DNA from: Capronia americana
Lineage: Eukaryota > Ascomycota > Eurotiomycetes > Chaetothyriales > Herpotrichiellaceae
Length of the DNA: 64,000 bases
Assembly (NCBI GenBank): GCA_016110215.1
Contig: JADWQD010000023.1
Coordinates: 124,001 to 188,000, forward strand
Direction of reading: 5' to 3'
Part shown: piece by piece, positions 11,734 to 22,034 of the stretch
Layout of the letters: the number at the start of each line of letters is the position of its first letter
Position numbering within the stretch: position 1 is the stretch's first letter
The notes under the pieces: generated by a model
Told to the model about the DNA's origin: nothing
Database searches by the model: none
What the model saw: the letters and a program-made list of their open reading frames with translations, nothing else
Program-made: the position numbers and the translations under genes

Positions 11734-13586
11734 AACGGACGGAGGGTCATTGGGCTGTGTAGGCGCAGGGCAACACGTGCTGCGTATGGTGATTGCGGTA
11801 TCGAAGTCGTGGTCATCATTATCGTTGAGCGTGGCTTGTGGGCGTACATACACGGCACATAGTAGTCTTGGGCGACCTACACTGGACGGGGGATGACTCC
11901 ATCCGCTCGTCGAGATGTTACAGTAAGGCCATCAATAGGTATCTATTTCTGCACGGTAAGCCGTCCCTGGCGAGCCTTCAGCAAGGAAAGCCAGGCAAAC
12001 AAGGGTGAGACCTGATCAGAAGACCTCATCATCAGGCTCTCGACGGTCAGAGATTATGGACCGTCACATTTCTTTGATCGTCCCAGTAGCCCGTGGTAGT
12101 TGGAATTAGCGAACCGTGATTTTGCGATCTTCATAGCGAACGACGATCGTTTTCCGATCGATAACCAGACACTTAGATATGAGTGTCGCATCGTCCCGAG
12201 CGCTGATCTTCAGGGTCAGGAGGGCCAAAAGTCATCGAGGCAGTTCCATGATCCATCACCAGGACAGTCCGTCGGGTTGGCAAGATGATGATGTGATTTA
12301 CGCGGAGCTGGGCGCCAGGCCCGTGCCGAACCTGAGATTTCCAGCGCCGTTGTCAGCACAGGGGAGCTTAAGCGAGCCTCTAGAGAGCAAGCAGTAAAGC
12401 CTAGAACGCGTCCCCGGCGGGGTTGGGGGTCATGTTTGCGCCCTGCAACTTGTTTGTTATCCCTCGCATGGAACAATCAGCTGCTGAACAGGTCACGTCG
12501 CGAGAGAGACCTTTGGACATCGGTGCCAATCGCTGTTTCCCGTCTGTCGAGGTGCCCAAGTCAAAGGTCACTGGGCCCTCCTCTTGTCTTCTGACGCCCC
12601 GTCTGCTGTGCCCGGCATTGCTTCAGAAACATCGAGGCCATCAATGACCGTGCCGAGAACCAGTCGTTGTCTCCTTGCGTCGACAGTGACTGTTTCTTCG
12701 CGTTTCGGGGCTTCGCAATCGGATTGTGCCTAATCAGGAGAACTCACGAGCGCTGGGTGGATGAGAGACGCGCTGAAGCGACCTAAGAAGCGGTCGCATG
12801 AAAGGTGACCGTAAGCGGAGACTCGTACAGCCAGTCTGGTTGCATGAGAGCAAACGTTCTTCTGCACGCCGCCCGCTCCGACCACTGGCCTCAGGTCGCT
12901 GCCCAAAGCAAAGCAAACCATATGGCGGACGAAGAGGGAGCAGAGCATCCAATCCTCACCCTGGCCGCCTGGAGCCCGCCCAACCATCCCCGTGCTCCTG
13001 CTTCCTTCCCTCGTGTCCTGGCTCCCATGCCGCTGCTTTTTCTACACACATCGTCGGCCGTTGGTGGAGACTCTCCTCAATGGAGGCTCGATTCTGGGAG
13101 TCTGGGAGCCGGCTTGAGTCTCTCCACCCCAAATCTTCCTCGCCATTGATTCCTCGGACGACGTCCTGCTCCCTCCCCTCCCATCAGCCATCCAGCGACC
13201 GGGAAATGGGGCTTGGAGGCTGTTTCCGTCAGGCTCCTTGTTTCTGTTCGTGATCCTACCCCTCCGCTCTTGTCCCTCGCCGGTATTGTACCGTATTTGG
13301 GCGCCGTCGCTTGCGCCCACAATACATACTAAACCCGCTGCATCTCCTCTCCCGATTCAGACCGTCTGCTTCCTATCTCTGAACATCTGACATCTACATC
13401 TACGTCCTCTGCGTCTTCGAAGACCCGGTATGCTCCTCGCCGCGGCTGCTCATCTCACCCGGATCTGAGCGTTTATACTTAAACGGAAGGAGCCTCCCAC
13501 CACCACTTTTCCCCACCTTTCGCTCACCGCCACTTCACCGGCACACAACAAACAACCCATTGTGAATCCAAAATCACTTGCATCCC
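11734..13586. other. Long intergenic region / bZIP gene leader
   Basis: No confident gene lies in these 1.85 kb. The part from about 13320 on is pyrimidine-rich and reads as the 5' UTR of the bZIP gene, with one short upstream reading frame (13430-13468). Frames such as 12798-13253 appear to be chance in GC-rich sequence. Confidence 0.5.
13430..13468 (+). promoter_or_regulatory. Upstream open reading frame in the bZIP leader
   Basis: ATG at 13430 opens a 12-codon frame (MLLAAAAHLTRI) that stops 118 nt before the bZIP ATG. Short uORFs repress several fungal bZIP mRNAs under good growth. Whether this one is transcribed depends on the unmapped start site. Confidence 0.4.
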
Positions 13587-15567
13587 ATGGCCATGCAGTA
13601 CCAACCGCAACCCTATTTCGCCTATGGCCAGCCTCAGTGGCCCGACGACGTCAAGCCAGCCCTCACCGAAGACGATTCCTCCTCCATTCTCGACGACAAG
13701 GTCTTCGAGTCCTCCACCCCCGCCGAGATGGCGGCGGGTGATCTCGCGGCCAGTCGACGCCCGTCGGTCGCAAAGTTAGAGGACGATTATCCGGCATCCT
13801 CGCACGTATGGCAGGATAGGCCGCACGGAGTCATGGCGCCGGCCCGTCACTTCTCGCAGTCCTCAATGCCAATGTCGACGCACAATGGCCCGTTCTTTGG
13901 CCAGATCAACACTCCGAACTGCGGTCCCGGATTCATGCCAAACCAAGCGTGGCCCTTGTCCGCCCGGTCCGAAGCCAGCACTCCCACTCCCTTCTTCAGC
14001 CCGGTACAAGAGCCGTTCGAGCAGCAGGTTCAGTACAACGGGCCCGTGACCTTTAATCTTGCGCAACAAGAGCCTGTTTCCGCCGTCTCCATGTCGCCGC
14101 AGTCAAGTCAGGGCGGATGGGCTTCGACTACCTCCTCAGAGGTCGCCTCCACCGGTCGGCGGATAAGACAGAGATACAGAGGAACGTCACCTATGTTCGT
14201 CATGCGATCAGACGGTATCAGGAAGAAGAACGCCAAGTTCGACATCCCTGCTGAACGGAACATCAACACCATCGACACCCTGATCGCGCATGCGTCGAAT
14301 GAAGAAGAGAAGAAAGAATTGAAGCAGCAGAAACGCCTGCTCCGAAACCGTCAAGCAGCGTAAGTACAACGCCATCATGTCTCCACCGACGACTAACCCC
14401 TTGAGCAGGCTCGATTCTCGGATGCGGAAGAAGCAGAACGCCGAAAAGTTGGAAGCGGACAAAAAGTTGCTCACCAACCAAAAGGGTGAACTAGAGGAGA
14501 CAATCTCCCACCTTGAGAACGTCCTTCTCCAGGAGAGACAGCGAACCAATCATCAACTCCAACAACTTGAGCAGTTCATCCAACAAGTCTCGTATGAAAG
14601 GGACGAGGCTATTCGAACAAAGACCCTCGAGACTGCTGAGCTCCGACGCATGAACACCATTTTGAAGGACACGGTCCGGGATCTTGAGCGACAACAAAAC
14701 GCACAGGCCTACTCGACCAGCGATTCGGATGCATTCTCGAGTGACTTCAACAGCTTCAAGGATCTCGGTCTAGAAGACAACTGGGACGACGGTTTCAGTC
14801 TCATCAACGGCGACGACCTGAAGATGGACGAGTCAGATTCGTTGCAGCGACAAGCCACTCCGCGGCCTACAACCTCCGATTCGCAACCATCTGCAACCAC
14901 CACCGCTGCGAAATCGGATGTGAAGGTCGACGCTGCTTTCAGCTGGGAAACCTTCTACATGTGCCTACTATCTGGAGCGTTCATCATGTCTCAGGCTGGG
15001 TCATTGTCGAAAGCAGCAGGTGCTGCAACGTCCGTCGCGGTCGTTACCCCGGCGATGCCGACGCTGTCCAACGAATATCGTGCCGAGGCTGGCAATGTGC
15101 TCCAAGCCGTCCTCGCTTCCGGGCCCGAAGGCGCACAAGAAGTCCTGCCTTCCCGACCCGCAGCGTCTGTTGGCAGCAGCAACTTCCCTCACGCTCTGTC
15201 TGATATTTCTGGAATAACTCCTCGGCCATCTGACACCGCTCTCGACAGCCTGCACACCTCCCTGACTACGCCTTCTCGTCAACAACAAGCCGCAGCTGCA
15301 TTCTCACTATCTGCTGCCTCGTATAACCACATCAGCAGTCCCGACTGTGGCTTCGAGGACGAGGATGAGGAAGATGATGATCTCATTGAAATCAGACCAA
15401 CCAAGCTGCAACAACTATTTGCCAACATGCAAGCCAAGCGTGACGGCCTCGAGAAGATGGCCGGTCTGGGAAACAAGGCACGAGAAAGGAGTGTTCTTCT
15501 CGACCGTGTTCCAGAGAAGGTCCTTCGGGATTTCCGCGAAATGGTTGCGCAAACGAAAATCGAGTGA
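13587..15567 (+). CDS. bZIP transcription factor, 2 exons
   Basis: Exons 13587-14359 and 14409-15567 give 643 aa. The 49-nt intron cuts the basic region itself. The spliced basic motif is NRQAALDSRMRKK (Asn254-x7-Arg262), the DNA-contact signature of bZIP proteins. A coiled-coil of about 80 residues follows, rich in L, E and Q. The first 240 residues are low-complexity and rich in P, S and Q, as in activation regions. The C-terminal third has a small hydrophobic patch (ETFYMCLLSGAFIMS), an acidic run (EDEDEEDDD) and a helical tail. An upstream TTG frame start is ignored; the ATG at 13587 is used. I cannot assign it to a named fungal bZIP. A leader uORF may control translation. Confidence 0.88.
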
Positions 15568-17278
15568 TCTTCTGACTGCCGCCATCCCAGCAGAATTCGT
15601 GCTAGTACCACGAACGATGGCTTGGTTTTTTGGTTTTCCGAACCCACTCACCACTCTCCGGATCTCCTATGTCATTGTTTTACCGGCGAGATGGAGTTTT
15701 CATCTTTGTTAAATTTTCGGACGGGCGGCTCGACCGAGCCAGCCTGGTTCTAGCGACCTACGGATAGCGGAAGCGCAAAGCAAGCGGAAAAGAGACATAT
15801 GCTTCAGGGCACAATTTCCTTGATTTTGGGTATCTGGGAAACCTTTGGGATCTTTTTGGTTCATTCTTGCTTTTTGCTTTTCGGATTAGTATGACTACGA
15901 TATGATGATTACCAGTTACCTAACGGCCTATGATAAGATGAACTTCTACCTTTTGGAAATAGGAGACATTGCCTCTTGTTGAGGGCAGGTGGAAAAATCA
16001 AGAGACAAAGAAACGGACCGTCCACCGTGGACGAAGTATGACGGAGGAACTGACGGCCGACGGCCGAATCAAGAAAAACGGGAAATGGTAATCAGGAACC
16101 CGTGTGACGAGAATTGAATGGAGCAATCCCCCAATGTCCCCGGCCATGGGGCGAGGGCAACAGGGCACAGACCAGGACGAAAGCGCGATTAACGACCCGT
16201 TATGTCATGATACGACTACAAGTACAGATTTTGACGTTTTTCATATCACTATATAGCAAGCGAGCAGAGAAGGGGCAGAGCCAGAGCCAGATCCAGAGCC
16301 AGAGCCGCGAGGCCTGACATGAAGCCTCGACGCGCACAGAGCGATGAAACTGAACAAAGCACAGCAGATCAGATAGGCCAGGCTGGGCGAATGCAATTTT
16401 CACGATGAAATGAACAGACTCGCATAACGCCGCTCTGTGGCAGAGACCAAGTTCCGGTGATCGGTCCCTCAGGATTCATGTGATTGCAAAAACTAGTCTA
16501 CGGGATAGTCAGGGTCACAGACCTGAATTCCTTTGAATCACACATGGCCTGGGTGGTCAACATCAACGTCGTATCGTTTTTGCCCTGAGCCTTTTCTGTC
16601 CTGTTCTCCGAGCTCGGCACCACGTCACGAACCTTTGGTCAAACAGAAGCTAAAAAACCCATCATCGAGGCACTGACCGTGTCTCAGCCTGAGCAATGAG
16701 CGGCGATGGGCAATGAAGTCTTGGGTTGTCTGAGCCGCGCATCCAGAACACATGGATCGTGTGATACGATGTTCATACTTCGGGGCGAGAGCCTAGTACA
16801 GGCAGGCACCAGCTCCCCACGAAGTCCCCTGCGTCATGCAGGCACGGCCTCCTCCACGACCACTGTTGGGAGCCAACAACTCGACCTGAGGCCATCAGGA
16901 ATGGGCCGTAGCGGTTACCGTGGCCCGCTTCCACACCTTTGGCATTCCTCTCCCCCTTCTGGATTGCCAAAGTGCCGGGGACGAGGAGACAGTGATGGCA
17001 GGGAGATAGTCGCCCAAAGCTCGTTCGCTGCCTGGGTAGGAGTAAGGAAGAGACGGAGCGCTAGAGCGGGAGCGATGGCTGACAGGCCGGGAGGCCAGTT
17101 CTGGGTGAATTGTTGGTTCAGGTTTGTGGTCGTCGGTCGTCGGGTTCGTCGGGTTGCCTCGCCTCGCCTCGCTTTGAGTCATGTTTGCGGAAGTGTCCTG
17201 ATACTTGGAATCAAGACGCGTCAGGCCCTCGGTCAGGGTGGCGTTGAGCCGATACTCGGAAGGTACAGGGCCACGGGC
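15568..17278. other. Intergenic region between convergent genes
   Basis: 3' flanks of the bZIP and Sel1 genes. A hexanucleotide tract lies at 16276-16306. The 213-codon frame at 16706-17347 has no family features and overlaps the end of the Sel1 gene, so it is not accepted. Confidence 0.55.
16276..16306 (+). repeat. (CCAGAG)n-type microsatellite
   Basis: About five imperfect units of CAGAGC/CCAGAG, with one T interruption, lie in an intergenic stretch. Confidence 0.85.
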
Positions 17279-19267
17279 TCATTTTGGTGGATCGTATTTC
17301 TCTTTCCAAATCCTGATAATCACAAACACCAAGCCGTCAGCACGTAGTCACGCATCACCGCTCTTTGTCCGGGTTGCAAATGAAACATCGAGGCTCCCGA
17401 AGAGGTCAACTGCTTGCCCGGGCGACGCTTTCGATCCCTTGCGCCTTGTGGACGACTGCAGCCCAGCCACCTCGCTTTGGACATCCAAGTGTCCGCAGCG
17501 CGAACCACGGTTGAGGGTTGACGCTGGTGGACCCGGGTCGCTTAAGCGGTCGCATAAGGGTGTCTCCCAGTTTGACCGCCAATCAAGTCGGTCTTGGCAT
17601 GGAATCCTAGGACACCGCCAGATTTTCGACCCGATTTGTGTGAAAATGGGACCAAGAATGTGACAAAATGCCAGGAAGGGGAAGACTCCGATCGGGCGAC
17701 GAGGGCAAGAGTCATGAAACTTGTGACTTACCAGCTATTTCCCAACGTCTTCGAACCACTCTTTTCGGCCAATCTGAGAAGTTGCGCTGCTTTAAACTAT
17801 ATCGCGCGATGCATGGTGTCAGTGTCGATTTATTTCTCCGAGACGCAGAGCCGTTGTGATTCGTGGAGCCCATCACGACGTCAGACTAATGCAAGGTACG
17901 GGGAGGAGAGGCCGGCAGTGCGACCGCTGAGTGGTGGAGTGGCTGCTGCATTGCTGCCCAAAGTGAAGCTGCCACTGAGGGAGTGCTGTATTTAGGTATT
18001 TGGCGTATTTGGGGGCCGCAGGACGCCCGAGAGGTGTCAGAGTCCGACCCACGGCACGTTCGATACAGGTGAGACTGTGATGCACCTGATCTGCTGCGGG
18101 TCGATGAGCCTCAGCTTGGGCTGCCGCCGCCTTCCGTCACGTGTAGGGAGAAAGGGGGTCGCAGGTCGAGAGAAAGATGCGAGCACACATGTGATAGCTG
18201 GGATCCCGGGACGTGCGCAAACGATGAGAGATAGGACACTGACTCACCTTGTCCTTCTTGCCTCCAAACCCTTCCAGGTAGCACCAAGCAGCTTCGTTCA
18301 TGGCGTCGGTGTCTCCTAGATTGGCCGCGGTCTCGTAGTATTGCCTTGCTGCAACCTTGTCGACGGGAACTCCCCAGCCATTTCGGAAGCAGTTTGCCAA
18401 CTCGAAAATCGCAAGGACAAGTTCCCCTTTGGCAGCGCCTCCCTTCTTCATGCCGGCGTTCAGGGCGTCCGACTCGATTGTGGCAGAGTTTGATGCTGCC
18501 GCCGACAGATAGGTGATAGCTTTGGCGGGATCAGGCTGACACCCCCAACCGTGGCGCAGAGACAGTCCATACAGGACCTGAGACAAGACGTTTCCGCGTT
18601 CTGCAAGCTGGCGGAACATCTCGGTTGCTTCCTCCAGGTCACCTGGCAGGCCCGACTCATGAAGCTCAATGGCCTTCTGGATGTCGATGTCGCTCTCAGG
18701 GTCGATGATGCTTTGCGCTCGAGCTGGAGAGTGTGCCCCGGGACTCCCAAGATTGAGATTATCCAGATCGCTGGTCAATTGGTTTGCGGGTACGATGGGG
18801 CTTTTGCTGGCCAGGATGGTGGCACGCTGTTCCCATTTTGCCTCCGTGTCTTGACGATCGGATGCGTCAGTGTAAGTGTCGGCTAGATCAGGGAGATCGG
18901 ACGGTAAATTGACTGAGCTGGTACTCGCAGTACGATCTCGATGCAGATGGAGTCGCTCCGTCAGACGCTTATGCTCCTTCTTCTCTTTCCCTGGCGATGG
19001 CACCTCCGCAGCACCAGGACTGGGGCTCTTGCGAAATCGGCTAAAAGACCGTCTCGACGCGGAAGGGCTTTTTGGCTCGGCAGACGCAAAGATGTCTCGG
19101 TCGCTGTCCGCGAACGAAGGCGGCTTGATATACTCCTCTGTATTTGTGTCTGTGCGGACAAAGGTGAACTCATTCGCCTGGGGCAGAGCAGGTGGCGGTT
19201 GCTGTCGTTGTGCCCCGTCGGTGTCTATCCTATCTTTTTTCTTGAGCAATTCCTTCAAATGAGGCAT
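17279..19267 (-). CDS. Sel1-repeat protein, 3 exons with two long introns
   Basis: Exons 19267-18248, 17796-17732 and 17312-17279 give 372 aa. Exon 1 starts MPHLKELLKKK, encodes a basic Ser-rich region of about 190 residues and then Sel1-type repeats (AIELHESGLPGDLEEATEMF; ARQYYETAANLGDTDAMNEA). It reaches a good donor after GGKKDK. Reading on without splicing gives an unrelated 36-codon tail. The conserved end of the family is found downstream: a 65-nt exon (FKAAQLLRLAEKSGSKTLGNS) after a 451-nt intron, then a 34-nt exon (IWKEKYDPPK) after a 419-nt intron. Both junctions keep frame, the second completing a Trp codon. Sel1 proteins are scaffolds; fungal relatives act in signalling and cell-cycle control. 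The exact orthologue is not certain. Confidence 0.85.
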
Positions 19268-20009
19268 CGTAGCGGCTATTTGACGGGTTGATTCGTGGGT
19301 TCGGTGGGGAGTGATTTCAAGGGGGTCCAATGCTGGTGAACTCGAGGAGCAGTGCTAGGCCACGCTGCGATACTGGCAATATCTCTTTATATGCGGGAAG
19401 GGATGCGACATCAGTGAGTGGGAATTGGAATGGAATGCGACTGCCTGAGGCTGTGTCACGCTCTACAGGCGCATTGTGAGATTGCAGTGACTGGCTTGCA
19501 GCTCAGCGTCGCGTTGGCGTCTTGGAAGGAAGGATTGGCAGTCACACGGCGGCGCGAGGGCGGGCGGTGCAGCGATGGCGGGGGCCTAAAGCCACATCCA
19601 AGGAACCGACATGCTCGAACTCGCGTCTTGATGCTGAAAGCGATCATTCCTTGAGCGACTTAGTGATCTGCCTAGTTGTACTTATTTTTTTATCATGTCG
19701 CTGTACATGATCGACTCCTGCAGCAGCGAGGACAAGCCGACAAGAGTGAGGTCTCCCTTTACATTGGGCTCACGGTCGCCTCACCATCTGGGCTACGGAG
19801 GGGCAGTGGAGCTGAACTGTAGATTGCCGAAGTAAACGAGCAAGTGAACGAAATGGCAATGAGTTTCTTCCAACTTCATCCCTTCCATCTCTCCGACTCT
19901 TCATGGTCATAGAGCAGCTGTGTCTCTCGCTCCTCTGTGTTTCAAGAGTGTCTCTATTCTTTGTTTAACCATAGCAAGAACCGCCGAACCACCAATCGCA
20001 GGCCCGACC
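19268..20009. other. Divergent promoter region between Sel1 and F-box genes
   Basis: 742 bp with no supported gene; both flanking genes start outward from here. Frames of fewer than 80 codons only. Confidence 0.6.
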
Positions 20010-21383
20010 ATGGCGATGCTCGATCTGCCGCAGGAGATCCTCGCCGGTATCCTGTCCTTTCTAGAACCCCAGTCAATCATCCGTTTTGGCCGTACATGCA
20101 GAGCGGCCTATGCATCCATCAGCCCGCAAAATCAGATATTATGGAAATCTGCTTTCCTCAATGTCTTTGACGATCCAGATGAAGCGTGGTCGATGACGCC
20201 TGGCAGACTGCCATTGACACACGAACGGGGTTTCGACTTTCATGTCGAGCTATCCAGACGATTCATGGCTCTTCGGGCCGTCCGGACAAGGTCATCCGGC
20301 TCCAGCAATTGTGCTGAAGCACATATCGCAGCACTACTCAGTATCCTCGATACGGCCAAGTTCGCACCCAATGCCCGCGACATGGCGGGTGGCAAAGTTC
20401 CCATCGAAGACGATCGACATATGTCGTTGAATATCCAAATCCTGTCCGACCTGGCCAAATACCCAGAGGGCATTGAAAGCCTCATCCACGACACGCCTCT
20501 AGATTCGCTGCCGCGGCCCGTCACCAGAAGCATGAGCTCGCGCGAAACTGAAAACCGTCGGTCTGCGGGTGCTTCGCGACTGCACGTCATGTACGGCCTG
20601 ACCAAATGGGAACGCGTTGAGCACAAAGCTCGGGGTGCCGCCAGAAGGAAGGTTTATGATTGGAGTCTGATAGGTCCGGACAATGACTATGCTCCCTTCC
20701 TGCGAGATGGCAGCGGCGAGGTCGATTGGTCTCTCCTTGAGGGCGTTTCGACCATCATTAGGCTCAACTTCTCTCGGTGCATTGACCAGATCGCCGCGCC
20801 AGACGGCTTCTGCTTTTGCCTCCCCCATCGCACCCTGGTCGACCCGACAATCCCGGAAGATTGGGCGCGGGTCACGGGTACTTGGTTGGGGACCTACGCC
20901 TTTCTCGACTATTCCGACCTTTGGGCCTACAACGACTGGGAAGGTCAAGATCAACCCCGGCTAACTTTGGACGACGAGCCCGAAGACTGTGGTGATTTGA
21001 TGAGGCTGACACTCAAGCTGGACAGCACCCTCTGGTCTGACCCCCGCCTGAAAACCGAGCTCCCTATAAGCACCGATCTGCCGGTGCTTTACTTTTCAGG
21101 TTACTCTCGTGGTTACAATACGATGCGCCGTCTGATAATTGCTGTAAGAGGCTTCGCTTGCCTCGTGCCAGGTTCGCGAGAAGTGCGATGGAGATTCATT
21201 ATCAATTACGGTGGTCAAGATCAGTGGCTGTTGGAAGGGATTCAGCCAGGAGGCGTTCGTTCTGGCGGTGTCTATGGAATCTGGTCACAATGCGACCATG
21301 ATGTCAACACCCCGACAGGACCGTTCTGTTACTTCCCCGAAGAACTCTGCAAGTCCACCAGCGTGGTAGTGGCAGCTCGATAG
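20010..21383 (+). CDS. F-box domain protein, single exon
   Basis: ATG at 20010 begins MAMLDLPQEILAGILSFLEP, a typical F-box (residues 3-45: LPxEIL...ILSFL...SIIRFGRTCRA...W). F-box proteins bring substrates to SCF ubiquitin ligases through Skp1. The rest (457 aa in all) is a fungal-specific region with repeated Trp/Gly-rich strands (DWARVTGTWLGTYAFLDYSD; LYFSGYSRGYNTMRR), probably the substrate- or ligand-binding part. The open frame extends upstream only through a GTG codon. No WD40, LRR or Kelch repeats are visible. The substrate is unknown. Confidence 0.87.
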   Translation: MAMLDLPQEILAGILSFLEPQSIIRFGRTCRAAYASISPQNQILWKSAFLNVFDDPDEAWSMTPGRLPLTHERGFDFHVELSRRFMALRAVRTRSSGSSNCAEAHIAALLSILDTAKFAPNARDMAGGKVPIEDDRHMSLNIQILSDLAKYPEGIESLIHDTPLDSLPRPVTRSMSSRETENRRSAGASRLHVMYGLTKWERVEHKARGAARRKVYDWSLIGPDNDYAPFLRDGSGEVDWSLLEGVSTIIRLNFSRCIDQIAAPDGFCFCLPHRTLVDPTIPEDWARVTGTWLGTYAFLDYSDLWAYNDWEGQDQPRLTLDDEPEDCGDLMRLTLKLDSTLWSDPRLKTELPISTDLPVLYFSGYSRGYNTMRRLIIAVRGFACLVPGSREVRWRFIINYGGQDQWLLEGIQPGGVRSGGVYGIWSQCDHDVNTPTGPFCYFPEELCKSTSVVVAAR

Positions 21384-22034
21384 GGCCGATTCCCCTCGAA
21401 AAGAGACCATAATGTGTGCTGAACAATCCTCTGCGCAACGTCAACAATTCTCCAAGCCGGCAGCCTCAGTGACGGCCATGAACTCCCGCTGTCCAGGGCC
21501 GCTATGCACTTCCGAAGACAGCATTGCGTCCAGCATAATCGATATCCTCAGTTTCCGCCATATCTATCGTGAAGTCGCAGATCGTATGCGATTGGCGGTC
21601 ATCCTTGTCCCACGCATCTGCGACAGTCCCAATCACCTAGTCATGAACTCCTTTTCTATCATACGACATTCCCTGTGCGTCATGTTTGGGCCCAAGGTAT
21701 TTGCTCAGCTCCGCCTTGACTTTATTGGAGATGCCCATAGTACTGGTATCGGAACCTCGCCTGCACTTGAGCGCAGGACATATTCCAGCTGGATTGACCT
21801 ATTGAATTCGCTTTTCCTCCTGTGGTGGCGGATGCTGCGAGACACTCTTTTGCTCCCTGTTTCGACCAAGCATCTCCGGGCAGAACCGCTCCGTTGCCGC
21901 GGTGGAAGTTCCGAATACTCTGACCTCTGACCCGACGGCATCTGCAGACCATTGCCTACTGTCTTTTCCTGATGTTCGTTCAGGCCGGGGCGCATGAACA
22001 AAAGACGAAACTGTATCTGCGCTTAGAAACGATT
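21384..22034. other. Convergent 3' region
   Basis: 650 bp between the F-box gene and the minus-strand TF-domain gene. An ATG-led plus frame of 172 codons (21412-21930) starts 29 nt after the F-box stop. It shows no recognisable domain and is probably UTR. Confidence 0.5.

Noticed and set aside
16706..17347. 213-codon plus-strand frame
   Set aside because: Arg/Ser/Gly-rich chance frame in GC-rich DNA; it overlaps the last Sel1 exon on the other strand.
17873..18085. 70-codon minus-strand frame inside Sel1 intron 1
   Set aside because: It lies wholly inside the long intron and lacks any motif.
17797..18247. Box C/D snoRNA in the long Sel1 intron (GTGATGG ... CTGA)
   Set aside because: The C box is imperfect and no terminal stem pairs the ends; left as something to test only.
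21412..21930. ATG-led 172-codon frame just after the F-box stop
   Set aside because: No domain, no splice or promoter evidence, and atypical composition; most likely 3' UTR.
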